64,000 nucleotides of DNA from Massilia sp. Leaf139 (GCF_001424165.1 NZ_LMOJ01000001.1:213194-277193); one strand, 5' to 3'. Shown: positions 40,149 to 50,533, counted from the stretch's first letter. The notes: generated from the letters alone by a model not told the origin. A program made the numbers and translations.

Positions 40149-40817
40149 TCAGTGAATAAAGAGAATGGCGAGTACGGCCGGCAGCACGATGCCGAAGCCG
40201 ATCACGGGCCAGGTTGAGGGCCGGTTGGCCGCATGGATCTTCATGATGAGGAAACCGGTGATGCAGAACACCAGACAGGCAAACGCGAAGATGTCGATGA
40301 ACCAGCTCCACACCGGGCCGGTATTGCGGCCTTTATGTAAATCGTTGAGCCAGGAGATGGCGCCGCGGCTGGTGACTTCGTATTCGGCCTGGCCGTCGAG
40401 GCTGACGCGCAGCCAGGCGTCGCCGCCCGGGCGGGGCAGGGCGACATAGGCGTCTTCCTCGCTCCATTCCGCGGTGCGCCCGCGCAGGTCGACCGGGAAG
40501 GCGTCCTTGGCCCATTCGGCCAGCTGGGTCGGCACCGGCGCCTCGCCGTCGACATGCTTCTCGGCATAGCTGCGCAGCACCGGCAGCAGGGAGGCCGGCA
40601 CTTCGGCCTTGGTGCGCGTGACCTGCGGTTTCGATTCGATTTGCGCCGCGTGGTTCAGGGTGAAGCCGGTGATGCTAAAAAGCAACATTGCGGTCAGGCA
40701 GATGGCCGAGCTGATCCAGTGCCACTGGTGCAGCGTCTTGAGCCACATCGAGCGCCGCGCGCCGGGCAGGGCGCTAGGAGCGGAGTGGGCCGTACGCGGC
40801 GGGTTCTGGACAGACAT
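40149..40817 (-). CDS. PepSY-associated membrane protein
   Basis: 222 residues from ATG 40817 (AGGAAGCTTGC in front). Helix 1 about 34-56 (WHWISSAICLTAMLLFSITGFTLNH), a periplasmic PepSY-like domain (about 60-160) and two C-terminal helices (about 168-190 and 200-220). HQWHW and FTLNHAAQI carry histidines that could bind heme or metal. First gene of the operon and directly preceded by a near-perfect Fur box. Relatives (PiuB-type) are inner-membrane ferric-siderophore reductase components. Confidence 0.88.
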   Translation of the reverse strand: MSVQNPPRTAHSAPSALPGARRSMWLKTLHQWHWISSAICLTAMLLFSITGFTLNHAAQIESKPQVTRTKAEVPASLLPVLRSYAEKHVDGEAPVPTQLAEWAKDAFPVDLRGRTAEWSEEDAYVALPRPGGDAWLRVSLDGQAEYEVTSRGAISWLNDLHKGRNTGPVWSWFIDIFAFACLVFCITGFLIMKIHAANRPSTWPVIGFGIVLPAVLAILFIH

Positions 40818-40844
40818 GCAAGCTTCCTGTTGAGTACACAACGC

Positions 40845-40865
40845 AAATGATAACTATTATCATTT
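40845..40865. promoter_or_regulatory. near-consensus Fur box for the flavin-reductase operon
   Basis: AATGATAACTATTATCATT is an almost perfect dyad of the Fur type, 28 bases upstream of the PepSY gene start. Confidence 0.88.
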
Positions 40866-41200
40866 AGACGGTCAACAAAATTTGGTTCACCCCTTATGCG
40901 TGCCGTATGTTGCGTTACAATAGCCCCCGATATTGCGGTAAGTCAGGTGATTTGCTCAATAACATGGGGTCTTCAGAAACCGTAGCGAGCGGAAGGATGG
41001 CTGGCTGAGAAGCACAGCCGTACTTGAGTACGGCGAGCATCGCAAGCCGGCCAGCCGACGCGCAGTAGGTTGATGAAGACCCCATCTGTCCTTCCCCCCA
41101 CAACTGAGTAGTAGTGCGATCCGCTAACCGGTCAGGCCGTGTCGCGGAAGGTTAGATTAACCCGCCAAACTCGCGAAGCGCGAAGAAAAGGTGAGCAAGA
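40866..41200. other. leader region of the 2-oxoglutarate dehydrogenase operon
   Basis: 335 bases. A TACAAT at 40916-40921 is a possible -10 box for sucA, with no clear -35. The element at 40964-41085 lies inside the leader. Nothing else was recognised. Confidence 0.45.
40964..41085. repeat. 122-base nested inverted-repeat element (family 2, copy B)
   Basis: Outer arms ATGGGGTCTTCA and TGAAGACCCCAT pair perfectly; a middle stem involves GGCTGGC and GCCGGCC; the inner hairpin is CCGTACTTGAGTACGG. The nested layout and CCGTACT core recall the 27095-27193 element although the outer arms differ in sequence. It would be transcribed as part of the sucA leader if the promoter lies upstream. Confidence 0.7.
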
Positions 41201-44065
41201 ATGATGCAACAACAATTTGCTAACTCGTACCTGTTCGGCGGTAATGCGCCGTATGTGGAAGAGTTATACGAAGCCTACCTGAACAATCCAGGCTCGGTGC
41301 CCGACAACTGGCGCGCCTATTTCGACAGCATGCAGAACGTGCCTGCCGTCGACGGCAGCAGCCGTCCTGACGTGATCCACTCCTCGGTCATCGCCTCCTT
41401 CGCCGAGCGCGCCAAGCAGGGCGCGATCCGCACCGTCACCGCCAGCGCCGGCGAAGCCGATCCGGAAATGGCACGCAAGCGCGTCGCCGTCACCCAGCTG
41501 GTCGCCGCCTACCGCTACCTCGGTTCGCGCTGGGCCAACCTCGATCCGCTGCAGCGCCAGGAGCGCCCGTCGATCCCGGAACTCGATCCGTCGTTCTACG
41601 GCTTCACCGATGCCGACCTCGACACCAAGTTCAACATCTCGAACACCTATTTCGGCGGCGAAGACGCATCCCTGCGCGACTTGCTGCAAATGCTGCGCGA
41701 CACCTACACCCGCTCGATCGGCGCGGAGTTCATGTACGTCAGCGACCCGACCGAAAAGCGCTGGATCCAGGAGCGCCTCGAGTCGATCCGTTCGACCCCG
41801 ACCTTCTCGGCCGAGAAGAAGCGCCACATCCTCGAGCGCCTGACGGCCGCCGAAGGCCTGGAGCGCTACCTCCACACCAAATACGTCGGCGCCAAGCGCT
41901 TCTCGCTCGAAGGCGGCGAGTCCTTCATCGCCTCGATGGACGAAACCATCCAGCGCGCCGGTGAAAAGGGCATCCAGGAAATCGTCATCGGCATGGCCCA
42001 CCGCGGCCGCCTGAACGTCCTGGTCAACACCCTGGGCAAGAGCCCGGCCGACCTGTTCGAAGAATTCGAAGGCAAGCACGCCGACGACCTGCCGTCGGGC
42101 GACGTGAAGTACCACCAGGGCTTCTCGAGCGACGTCTCGACCCCGGGCGGCCCGGTGCACCTGTCGCTGGCCTTCAACCCATCGCACCTGGAAATCGTGA
42201 ATCCGGTCGTCGAAGGCTCGGTCAAGGCGCGCATGGAACGCCGCGGCGACCGCAAGGGCAAGGAAGTGCTGCCGATCCTGGTGCACGGCGACGCCGCGTT
42301 CGCCGGCCAGGGCGTGGTCATGGAAACCCTGAACCTGGCGCAGACCCGCGGCTACGGCACGGGCGGCACGGTGCACATCGTCATCAACAACCAGATCGGC
42401 TTCACCACCTCCGACCCGCGCGACGCCCGTTCGACGCTGTACTGCTCGGACGTCGTGAAAATGATCGAAGCGCCGGTCTTCCACGTGAACGCCGACGATC
42501 CTGAAGCCGTCGTTCTTGCTACGCAAATTGCGCTGGATTACCGCGTCGAGTTCGGCAAGGACGTCGTCGTCGACATCATCTGCTACCGCAAACTGGGCCA
42601 CAACGAGCAGGACACGCCTGCGCTGACCCAGCCGCTGATGTACAAGAAGATCGCCAAGCACCCAGGCACCCGCAAGCTGTACGCGGAAAAGCTGTCGACG
42701 CAGGGCACCGTGGCCGCCGACGAAGGCGACAAGCTGGTCGCCGCCTACCGCGACGCGATGGACGCGGGCAAGCACACGGTCGATCCGGTGCTGACCAACT
42801 TCAAGAACCAGTTCGCCGTCGACTGGGCGCCGTTCCTGAACAAGAAGTGGACTGACGCGGCCGATACCGCCGTGCCGATGACCGAACTGAAGCGCCTGGC
42901 CGAACGCATCACCAAGGTGCCTGAAGGCTTCAAACCGCACTCGCTGGTCGAAAAAGTGCTGGCCGACCGCGCCGCCATGGGCCGCGGCGAGATGAACCTC
43001 GACTGGGGCATGGGGGAACACCTGGGCTTCGCGTCGCTGCTGTCCTCGGGCTACGCGATTCGCCTGTCGGGCCAGGATGCCGGCCGCGGCACGTTTGTCC
43101 ACCGCCACGCCGTGCTGCACGACCAGAACCGCGAGCGCTGGGATCAGGGCATCTACCTGCCGCTGGCCAACGTGTCGGAAAACCAGGCGCAGTTCACGGT
43201 CATCGACTCGGTGCTGTCGGAAGAAGCGGTGCTCGGCTTCGAGTATGGCTACTCGACCGCGGAACCGAACACGCTGACCATCTGGGAAGCCCAGTTCGGC
43301 GACTTCGTCAACGGCGCCCAGGTCGTCATCGACCAGTTCATCGCTTCGGGCGAAGTGAAGTGGGGCCGCGCCTCGGGCCTGGTCATGATGCTGCCGCACG
43401 GCTACGAAGGCCAGGGCCCGGAACACTCGTCGGGCCGTATCGAGCGCTTCCTGCAACTGTGCGCGGACAACAACATGCAAGTCGTGCAGCCGACCACGGC
43501 CGCGCAGATCTTCCACCTGCTGCGCCGCCAGATGGTGCGCCAGTTCCGCAAGCCGCTGGTCATCTTCACGCCGAAGTCGCTGCTGCGCAACAAGGACGCC
43601 GGTTCGCCGCTGACCGACCTGGCCAAGGGTGCCTTCCAGACCGTCATCGGCGAAACCGACGACAAGATCGAAGCCTCGAAGGTCAAGCGCGTGATCGTCT
43701 GCTCGGGCAAGGTGTACTACGACCTGGTCGGCGCCCGCAAGACGCGCGGCGTGAGCGATGTCGCGATCATCCGCATGGAACAGATGTACCCGTTCCCGCA
43801 CAAGTCGTTCGCCGCCGAATTGAAGAAGTTCAGCAACGCGACCGAAGTGGTGTGGGCACAGGACGAGCCGCAGAACCAGGGCCCGTGGTTCCAGATCCAG
43901 CACAACATCTTCGAAAACATGGACGAAGGTCAGCGCCTGGCCTACGCCGGTCGCCCGGCTTCGGCAGCACCTGCCGTCGGCTACTCGGACAAGCACGTGG
44001 CGCAGCAGAAGGAATTGCTCGACACGGCGTTCTCGAAGCTCAAAGGCTTCATCCTGACTAAGTAA
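41201..44065 (+). CDS. sucA: 2-oxoglutarate dehydrogenase E1 component
   Basis: 954 residues. N-terminal E2-binding segment (SYLFGGNAPYVEELYEAYL), ThDP-binding region with VIGMAHRGRLNVLVNT, GDAAFAGQG and INNQIGFTTSDP, and the pyrimidine-binding half with LPHGYEGQGPEHSSGR. Decarboxylates 2-oxoglutarate and transfers the succinyl group to E2 lipoate. AAAGGTGAG is suitably placed for the first or second of two adjacent ATG codons. First gene of the sucA-sucB-lpdA operon. Confidence 0.98.
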   Translation: MMQQQFANSYLFGGNAPYVEELYEAYLNNPGSVPDNWRAYFDSMQNVPAVDGSSRPDVIHSSVIASFAERAKQGAIRTVTASAGEADPEMARKRVAVTQLVAAYRYLGSRWANLDPLQRQERPSIPELDPSFYGFTDADLDTKFNISNTYFGGEDASLRDLLQMLRDTYTRSIGAEFMYVSDPTEKRWIQERLESIRSTPTFSAEKKRHILERLTAAEGLERYLHTKYVGAKRFSLEGGESFIASMDETIQRAGEKGIQEIVIGMAHRGRLNVLVNTLGKSPADLFEEFEGKHADDLPSGDVKYHQGFSSDVSTPGGPVHLSLAFNPSHLEIVNPVVEGSVKARMERRGDRKGKEVLPILVHGDAAFAGQGVVMETLNLAQTRGYGTGGTVHIVINNQIGFTTSDPRDARSTLYCSDVVKMIEAPVFHVNADDPEAVVLATQIALDYRVEFGKDVVVDIICYRKLGHNEQDTPALTQPLMYKKIAKHPGTRKLYAEKLSTQGTVAADEGDKLVAAYRDAMDAGKHTVDPVLTNFKNQFAVDWAPFLNKKWTDAADTAVPMTELKRLAERITKVPEGFKPHSLVEKVLADRAAMGRGEMNLDWGMGEHLGFASLLSSGYAIRLSGQDAGRGTFVHRHAVLHDQNRERWDQGIYLPLANVSENQAQFTVIDSVLSEEAVLGFEYGYSTAEPNTLTIWEAQFGDFVNGAQVVIDQFIASGEVKWGRASGLVMMLPHGYEGQGPEHSSGRIERFLQLCADNNMQVVQPTTAAQIFHLLRRQMVRQFRKPLVIFTPKSLLRNKDAGSPLTDLAKGAFQTVIGETDDKIEASKVKRVIVCSGKVYYDLVGARKTRGVSDVAIIRMEQMYPFPHKSFAAELKKFSNATEVVWAQDEPQNQGPWFQIQHNIFENMDEGQRLAYAGRPASAAPAVGYSDKHVAQQKELLDTAFSKLKGFILTK

Positions 44066-44074
44066 TATCGTCCA

Positions 44075-44108
44075 CGCCCGGCCGGCCCCAAGACTGGCCG
44101 GGCGTTTT
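44075..44108 (+). terminator. terminator-like hairpin between sucA and sucB
   Basis: CGCCCGGCC and GGCCGGGCG form a 9-bp stem around a 12-base loop, followed by TTTT. It lies 10 bases after the sucA stop inside the operon and probably acts as a partial terminator or mRNA-end stabiliser. Confidence 0.75.
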
Positions 44109-44143
44109 CGCAGACAGCACAAAATAATCAAACGGAGTTTTAC

Positions 44144-45412
44144 ATGGCACAAATCGAAGTCAAGGTTCCCCAACTGTCGGAATCGGTCGCTGAAGCAACC
44201 CTGCTGTCGTGGCACAAGAAAGTCGGCGAGCCGGTCACGCGCGACGAAAACATGATCGACATCGAAACCGACAAGGTGGTCCTTGAGCTGCCGGCGCCAA
44301 GCGCAGGCGTGATCGTGCAACTGCTGAAAGCCGACGGCGCCACCGTCGTCGCCGGCGAAGTCATCGCCATCATCGATACCGAAGCATCGGCCCAGACCAG
44401 CCCGCTGGAAGTCAAGGCGATCCCGTCGGCCGCGCCGAACGCGCCGATCCAGGCTGCGCCTGCCGCCGCGCCAGCCGCTACCGGCGGTTCGCACTCGGGC
44501 GTGGCCATGCCGGCCGCCGCCAAGATCCTGGCCGACAACAACATGAGCGCCGCCGGCATCGACGGCTCGGGCCGCGACGGCCGCGTCACCAAGGGCGACG
44601 CCCTGAGCGCAGTGGCCAACAAGCCGGCCGCCGCACCAGCGCCAGCAGCTGCGCCGGCCGCACCGAAGCCAGCCCTCCAGCAAGTGGCCGCACCGGTCGC
44701 GCAACTGGGCGACCGTCCGGAAGAGCGCGTGCCGATGAGCCGCCTGCGCGCCCGTATCGCCGAGCGCCTGCTGCAATCGCAGTCGACCAACGCCATCCTG
44801 ACGACCTTCAACGAAGTCAATATGGCGCCGGTGATGGATCTGCGCGCCAAGTACAAGGACAAGTTCGAGAAAGAGCACGGCGTCAAGCTGGGCTTCATGT
44901 CCTTCTTCGTCAAGGCCGCTGTTGCCGCACTGAAGAAGTACCCGATCCTGAACGCCTCGGTCGACGGTAACGACATCGTCTACCACGGCTACTTCGACAT
45001 CGGTATCGCCGTCGGTTCGCCGCGCGGCCTGGTGGTGCCGATCCTGCGCAACGCCGACCAGATGTCGATCGCCGAGATCGAGAAGAAGATCGGCGAATTC
45101 GGCCAGAAGGCAAAAGAAGGCAAGCTGACCCTGGAAGACCTGTCGGGCGGTACCTTCTCGATCTCGAACGGCGGCACCTTCGGCTCGATGCTGTCGACCC
45201 CGATCATCAACCCGCCGCAGTCGGCCATCCTGGGCGTGCACGCGACCAAGGACCGCGCCGTCGTCGAGAACGGCCAGATCGTCATCCGTCCGATGAACTA
45301 CCTGGCGATGTCCTACGACCACCGCATCATCGACGGCCGCGAAGCCGTGCTGGGCCTGGTCGCCATGAAGGATGCGCTGGAAGATCCGGCACGCCTGCTG
45401 CTGGATCTGTAA
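44144..45412 (+). CDS. sucB: dihydrolipoyllysine-residue succinyltransferase (E2)
   Basis: 422 residues. Lipoyl domain with the modified lysine K44 in [11 protein letters not shown]; an Ala/Pro linker; an E1/E3-binding domain ([23 protein letters not shown], split [23 protein letters not shown]); a catalytic core ending in [17 protein letters not shown] with the catalytic His and Asp. Forms the core of the 2-oxoglutarate dehydrogenase complex. ACGGAG precedes the ATG. Confidence 0.98.
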   Translation: MAQIEVKVPQLSESVAEATLLSWHKKVGEPVTRDENMIDIETDKVVLELPAPSAGVIVQLLKADGATVVAGEVIAIIDTEASAQTSPLEVKAIPSAAPNAPIQAAPAAAPAATGGSHSGVAMPAAAKILADNNMSAAGIDGSGRDGRVTKGDALSAVANKPAAAPAPAAAPAAPKPALQQVAAPVAQLGDRPEERVPMSRLRARIAERLLQSQSTNAILTTFNEVNMAPVMDLRAKYKDKFEKEHGVKLGFMSFFVKAAVAALKKYPILNASVDGNDIVYHGYFDIGIAVGSPRGLVVPILRNADQMSIAEIEKKIGEFGQKAKEGKLTLEDLSGGTFSISNGGTFGSMLSTPIINPPQSAILGVHATKDRAVVENGQIVIRPMNYLAMSYDHRIIDGREAVLGLVAMKDALEDPARLLLDL

Positions 45413-45460
45413 TCCACGGTAAACAGCTTGTATTTTCGGCTGTAGAAGTCATCTCAGGGA

Positions 45461-45490
45461 GTGGACGCGCCCATTTCGCGGCGCGTCCAC
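45461..45490 (+). other. perfect 11-bp hairpin downstream of sucB
   Basis: GTGGACGCGCC, an 8-base loop and GGCGCGTCCAC, without a T-tract. Located 48 bases after the sucB stop and before the PspC-domain gene. It may stabilise or process the upstream message. Confidence 0.7.
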
Positions 45491-45538
45491 TGGAACCTGT
45501 CCCAGGTGGGAGAGGTTCTCAACATTGGGAGCACGACC

Positions 45539-45910
45539 ATGATCTCCGATGAAATCCGGCGCCTGCACGAACTGCACCAGGCGGGTGCGTTGACTACCGA
45601 GGAATTCGAACGGGCCAAGGCGAAAGTCCTGGCCGGCGCCAGTCCGGGCGAGCGAGTCAGCCTCGACAAGGATGGCGGCGGTGCTGCGGGCGGCTATGGC
45701 TTCGACACGCGGCGCGGCGCCGGCGACTTCTCGTCGCTGCGCAGGTCGCGCGCGGATCGCTGGCTGGGCGGGGTGTGCGGCGGACTGGCCGGTACCCTGG
45801 GTCTCGACACCTGGATCTGGCGCCTGGTCTTCACCGTGTTCACCATCCTCACCTCCGGGTTCGGCGCCCTGGTTTATCTGCTGATGTGGATTTTTGTCCC
45901 AGAAGAATAA
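45539..45910 (+). CDS. SHOCT-like / PspC-domain membrane protein
   Basis: 123 residues. N-terminal SHOCT-like helix pair ([23 protein letters not shown], split [23 protein letters not shown]), a Gly-rich linker, then a PspC domain: [19 protein letters not shown] followed by one or two helices ([22 protein letters not shown]) and the VPEE end. TTGGGAG precedes ATG 45539. PspC relatives take part in phage-shock envelope responses; the role of this one is unknown. It sits between sucB and lpdA with a 14-base gap to lpdA, so it is embedded in the operon. Confidence 0.85.
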   Translation: MISDEIRRLHELHQAGALTTEEFERAKAKVLAGASPGERVSLDKDGGGAAGGYGFDTRRGAGDFSSLRRSRADRWLGGVCGGLAGTLGLDTWIWRLVFTVFTILTSGFGALVYLLMWIFVPEE

Positions 45911-45924
45911 ATAAGGAATCATTC

Positions 45925-47358
<1,434 letters not shown>

Positions 47359-47381
47359 AACGCTCGCATCGACATAGCCTT

Positions 47382-47463
47382 GTAGGGTGGGCGCCCTGTG
47401 CCCACGCGGAAGCGGCGTCAACGCTGCGCTACTTCCCGCGTGGGCACGGGGCGCCCACCCTAC
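47382..47463. repeat. inverted pair of palindromic repeats (family 1)
   Basis: GTAGGGTGGGCGCC / CTGTGCCCACGCGG at 47382-47409 and GCGTGGGCACGG / GGCGCCCACCCTAC at 47438-47463, 28 bases apart between lpdA and zapE. Confidence 0.88.
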
Positions 47464-47480
47464 TTTAACGATTGCACTAC

Positions 47481-48578
47481 ATGAACGTCCAAGAGTACTA
47501 CCAGCACGCCCTCACCGAGCGCGGCTTCAAGAGCGATCCGGCCCAGCAGGCCGCGGTCGACCGCCTCCAGCAGGCGTACGACGACTGGGTCGACTACAAG
47601 GCCCAGCGGTCGTCCGCTTTCAAGCGTCTACTCAACCGTCCGGACGTGCCGCGCGGCGTCTACATGTGGGGCGGCGTCGGGCGCGGCAAGTCCTTCCTGA
47701 TGGACAGCTTCTATTCCGTCGTCCCCGTGGTGCGCAAGACGCGCCTGCACTTCCACGAATTCATGCGCGCCGTACACGGCCAGCTCGACGAACTCAAGGG
47801 CGTGGCCGATCCGCTCGACGAAGTGGCGAAGCGTATCGCCAAGAAGTACCGCCTGATCTGCTTCGACGAATTCCACGTCTCCGACATCGCCGACGCGATG
47901 ATCCTGTACAACCTGCTGACGGCCCTGTTCAACAACGGCGTCAGCTTCGTCATGACCTCGAACTACGAGCCCTCGACGCTGTACCCGGACGGGCTGCACC
48001 GCGACCGCATGCTGCCCACCATCGCGCTGCTGAAGGAAAAGCTCGACATCCTGAACGTCGACGCCGGCAACGACTACCGCAAGCGCGCCCTGGAGCAGGT
48101 GCAAGCCTATTACACGCCGCTCAATGCCGCCTCCGATCACGCGCTGCGCGAAGCGTATGCGAAAGTCGCCGACACCGCCGACGAAAGCCCGATCGTCCAC
48201 ATCGAGAACCGCGAGATCCGTGCCCTGCGCCATGCGGGCGGGGTGATCTGGTTCGACTTCGCGACCCTGTGCGGCGGCCCGCGCTCGCAGAACGACTACC
48301 TGGAGCTGGCGACGCGCTTCCATACCGTGATCCTGTCCGGCATTCCGGCCATGTCGGCGGGACAGTCGTCGGAGGCGCGCCGCTTTACCTGGCTGATCGA
48401 CGTGTTCTACGACCACAAGGTCAAGCTGATCATGTCGGCGGCGGTCGAGCCGGAACTGCTCTACACCCAGGGTATGCTGGCGAACGAATTCCACCGCACC
48501 GTCTCGCGTATCATCGAGATGCAGTCGCGCGAGTACATGCTCGCCGAACGGCGCGGGGCGGCCGACGCCATCGCTTGA
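47481..48578 (+). CDS. zapE: cell division protein ZapE (AFG1-like ATPase)
   Basis: 365 residues. Walker A GGVGRGKS (64-71), Walker B LICFDEFHVSD, and sensor-like FVMTSNYEPSTLYPDGL and ARRFTWLIDVFYD, all typical of the AFG1/ZapE family. ZapE is reported to act on FtsZ under stress in E. coli. ATG 47481 has no clear ribosome site, being only 17 bases from the repeat. Its position downstream of lpdA is common in Betaproteobacteria. Confidence 0.93.
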   Translation: MNVQEYYQHALTERGFKSDPAQQAAVDRLQQAYDDWVDYKAQRSSAFKRLLNRPDVPRGVYMWGGVGRGKSFLMDSFYSVVPVVRKTRLHFHEFMRAVHGQLDELKGVADPLDEVAKRIAKKYRLICFDEFHVSDIADAMILYNLLTALFNNGVSFVMTSNYEPSTLYPDGLHRDRMLPTIALLKEKLDILNVDAGNDYRKRALEQVQAYYTPLNAASDHALREAYAKVADTADESPIVHIENREIRALRHAGGVIWFDFATLCGGPRSQNDYLELATRFHTVILSGIPAMSAGQSSEARRFTWLIDVFYDHKVKLIMSAAVEPELLYTQGMLANEFHRTVSRIIEMQSREYMLAERRGAADAIA

Positions 48579-48611
48579 GTGCAATCAGCCCAAACAAGAA
48601 CAAGGAAGAAG

Positions 48612-49301
48612 ATGACCAGAGCACAGTCGATGTTGCGCCATGGCGGCGCCCTAGTCCTGGCCAGCCTGCTGGCCGCCTGCGCCGGGCAGCGTCCGGCCGC
48701 CGTCGCCACGGCGGTGGCGCCGACCACCTCGGTGGCCCAGGCCGACGAGCGCCTGGCCGCGGTGGCGCTCGAACGCGCCGCGATCGAAGCGCGTTTTACC
48801 GAGCGCGAGATCGTCTGCTACGACAAATTCTTCGTGAATAACTGTCTCGACGAAGCCCGCGAACGGCGCCGCGTGGCGCTCGCCGCCCAGCGCGCGATCG
48901 AGGTCGAAGCCGAATACTTCATTCGCAAGAACAAGGTCGAAGAGCGCGACAAGGCATTGGCCGAAGCGGAAGCGAAGTTCCAGGCCGAGGAAGCGGCGGC
49001 GGCCGCCCAGCCGAGCACGCCGCCGAAGGTCATCGCGCCGGTGCCGCCGCCTCGCAAGTCGACGGTGCCGGATCGCATCGCCAAGCGCAACGCGCGCGCC
49101 GCCCAGGAAGCCGCGGCCGAACCGGCGAATGCCGCCACCCGCGCCGCGAACGCCGCCGCCTTCGAGGAGCGACGCCGCAAGTCGGAAGAACGCCAGCGCG
49201 AAGTCGCCCAGCGCAAGACCGAACGCGCGGCCAAGCGCGCCGCCGAACAGGCCGAGAAGGACAAGGCGGCCGCCGCGCAAAAGGCGGCGCCGGCAAAGTA
49301 A
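48612..49301 (+). CDS. lipoprotein with Ala/Glu/Arg-rich coiled-coil
   Basis: 229 residues. Lipobox LLAAC with the acylated C23; AAGGAAGAAG precedes ATG 48612. After a conserved-looking segment (EREIVCYDKFFVNNCLDEARERRRVAL), the rest is Ala/Glu/Lys/Arg-rich and predicted helical, with a Pro-rich hinge (PPKVIAPVPPPRK). Likely envelope-anchored with a long charged helix. No family name recognised. Confidence 0.75.
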   Translation: MTRAQSMLRHGGALVLASLLAACAGQRPAAVATAVAPTTSVAQADERLAAVALERAAIEARFTEREIVCYDKFFVNNCLDEARERRRVALAAQRAIEVEAEYFIRKNKVEERDKALAEAEAKFQAEEAAAAAQPSTPPKVIAPVPPPRKSTVPDRIAKRNARAAQEAAAEPANAATRAANAAAFEERRRKSEERQREVAQRKTERAAKRAAEQAEKDKAAAAQKAAPAK

Positions 49302-49348
49302 AGCGGAGAGGGCATTGACGCCGATGGCGTCGATGCCGCCGCTGACGT

Positions 49349-50146
49349 TTAAGCCCGCGTTGGCGCTCCGAAAACGCCGGCGCCTTCCGGCAGCGCTTTC
49401 ACCAGTTTCACGATCGCCATCGAGCAATTCCCGCCCTTGCCTTGCGAGCGCTCGGCCGCCTTGCCGATCAACATCTCCGACGCCTGGCGCGGCGTCGAGC
49501 GCGCCAGCGCCGCGCCCAGTTCCGCATCGGTAAAGAAATGCCACAGGCCGTCCGAGCAGAGCAGGAACTGGTCGCCCGGCGCCATCCCCATCTGCCAGCC
49601 GACGGTAACGAAAGGTTCCTTGCGGCTATTTCCGAGCACGTTGAGCAGCAGCTTCGAGCGGCGGTGGTTGCGCGCCGCTTCCAGGGCCAGCTTGTCGGTG
49701 CCGACCAGGTGCTCGATATAGGCGCTGTCGTCCGTGCGCAGCTTCGGCTCGCCGTTCTCGAATCGGTAGAGGCGCGAGTCGCCCACATGCGCCCAGACCG
49801 CCTCGCCGTGCGGCGAGAGCAGTAGCCCCACGAAGCTGGCGTGGGCTTCCTCGCCGGTGGTGACGGCATTCATCTTGATGACGAGGTGGGTCTCCTGCAC
49901 GATCTCGCGCAGCAGTTGCACCAGCCGCTCCGGGTTCGGGGTGTCGCCCGGCTTGAAGCTGTCGAAGACCTGCTTGGCCGTATGCAGCACCTGGTCGGCG
50001 CCGGCCGGGCCGTTGAGGCCGTCGGACAGCACGGCCAGCACGTGGCCTGGGGCGCGCGCGCCGGTGAGCAGGGCGACCCGGTCGTTTTGCCGCGGACGGT
50101 TGCCGATGTGTTGCGCGGTTCCCGCTTCGATCTTGAAGAGATTCAT
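49349..50146 (-). CDS. PP2C-type serine/threonine phosphatase
   Basis: 265 residues from ATG 50146. Metal-binding landmarks: RPRQNDRVALL, LAVLSDGLNG, AVWAHVGDSRLYRF and LLCSDGLWHFFTD. No membrane segment or extra domain, so it should be a cytoplasmic Mn/Mg-dependent phosphoprotein phosphatase. No partner kinase gene is adjacent. It converges with the lipoprotein gene and is read away from the DUF465 gene. Confidence 0.88.
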   Translation of the reverse strand: MNLFKIEAGTAQHIGNRPRQNDRVALLTGARAPGHVLAVLSDGLNGPAGADQVLHTAKQVFDSFKPGDTPNPERLVQLLREIVQETHLVIKMNAVTTGEEAHASFVGLLLSPHGEAVWAHVGDSRLYRFENGEPKLRTDDSAYIEHLVGTDKLALEAARNHRRSKLLLNVLGNSRKEPFVTVGWQMGMAPGDQFLLCSDGLWHFFTDAELGAALARSTPRQASEMLIGKAAERSQGKGGNCSMAIVKLVKALPEGAGVFGAPTRA

Positions 50147-50332
50147 AAACTTTGATGCTTTCCGTGGCTCAGGAGCCAATCTTTGTTGGCGGCAACCTCA
50201 TGGTAGATTAAACTATGCACCGAGAAGCCTCCGTGTTGCAAGCCGCAAGGACGACGCAGCGCGATCCGGCCCGGCGCCGCCTGCACCGTGCCACCGCCCC
50301 GCCTGTTGAAAAACTCAATTGGAACCGCCATC

Positions 50333-50533
50333 ATGACCGATGTCCAAGACATCCAGCGCCGCATTATTGAACTCGACGTCGAGCACCGCGACCTGGACGC
50401 AGTCATTGCCATGCTGACCGCGGACGGTCATGCCGACCAGCTCCAGCTGCGCCGCCTGAAAAAGCGTAAACTGCAGCTGAAAGACCATATCACCCTGCTG
50501 AAAATGCAACTCGTGCCGGACGTGCCGGCCTGA
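50333..50533 (+). CDS. DUF465 (YdcH-family) small protein
   Basis: 66 residues: DIQRRIIELDVEHRDLDAVI followed by LQLRRLKKRKLQLKDHITLL, the two-helix antiparallel coil of the YdcH/DUF465 family, with the LKKRKLQLKD hallmark. Function unknown. ATG 50333 chosen because the family begins there; no strong ribosome site. The 185 bases upstream hold the divergent promoters of this gene and the phosphatase. Confidence 0.88.
   Translation: MTDVQDIQRRIIELDVEHRDLDAVIAMLTADGHADQLQLRRLKKRKLQLKDHITLLKMQLVPDVPA

Noticed and set aside
40845..41200. Fur control of the sucA operon through the shared intergenic region
   Set aside because: The Fur box abuts the PepSY gene and is over 330 bases from the sucA start, with a possible -10 for sucA about 50 bases beyond the box; control of sucA cannot be supported.
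41264..45322. Open frame of about 1350 codons on the minus strand opposite sucA and sucB
   Set aside because: It spans two well-identified genes and the gap between them, has no ribosome site and no family resemblance; an effect of GC-rich codon use.
49310..49342. Hairpin GCATTGACGCC / GGCGTCGATGC between the lipoprotein and phosphatase genes
   Set aside because: A decent stem with one G-U pair, but no T-tract on either side; not called as a terminator.
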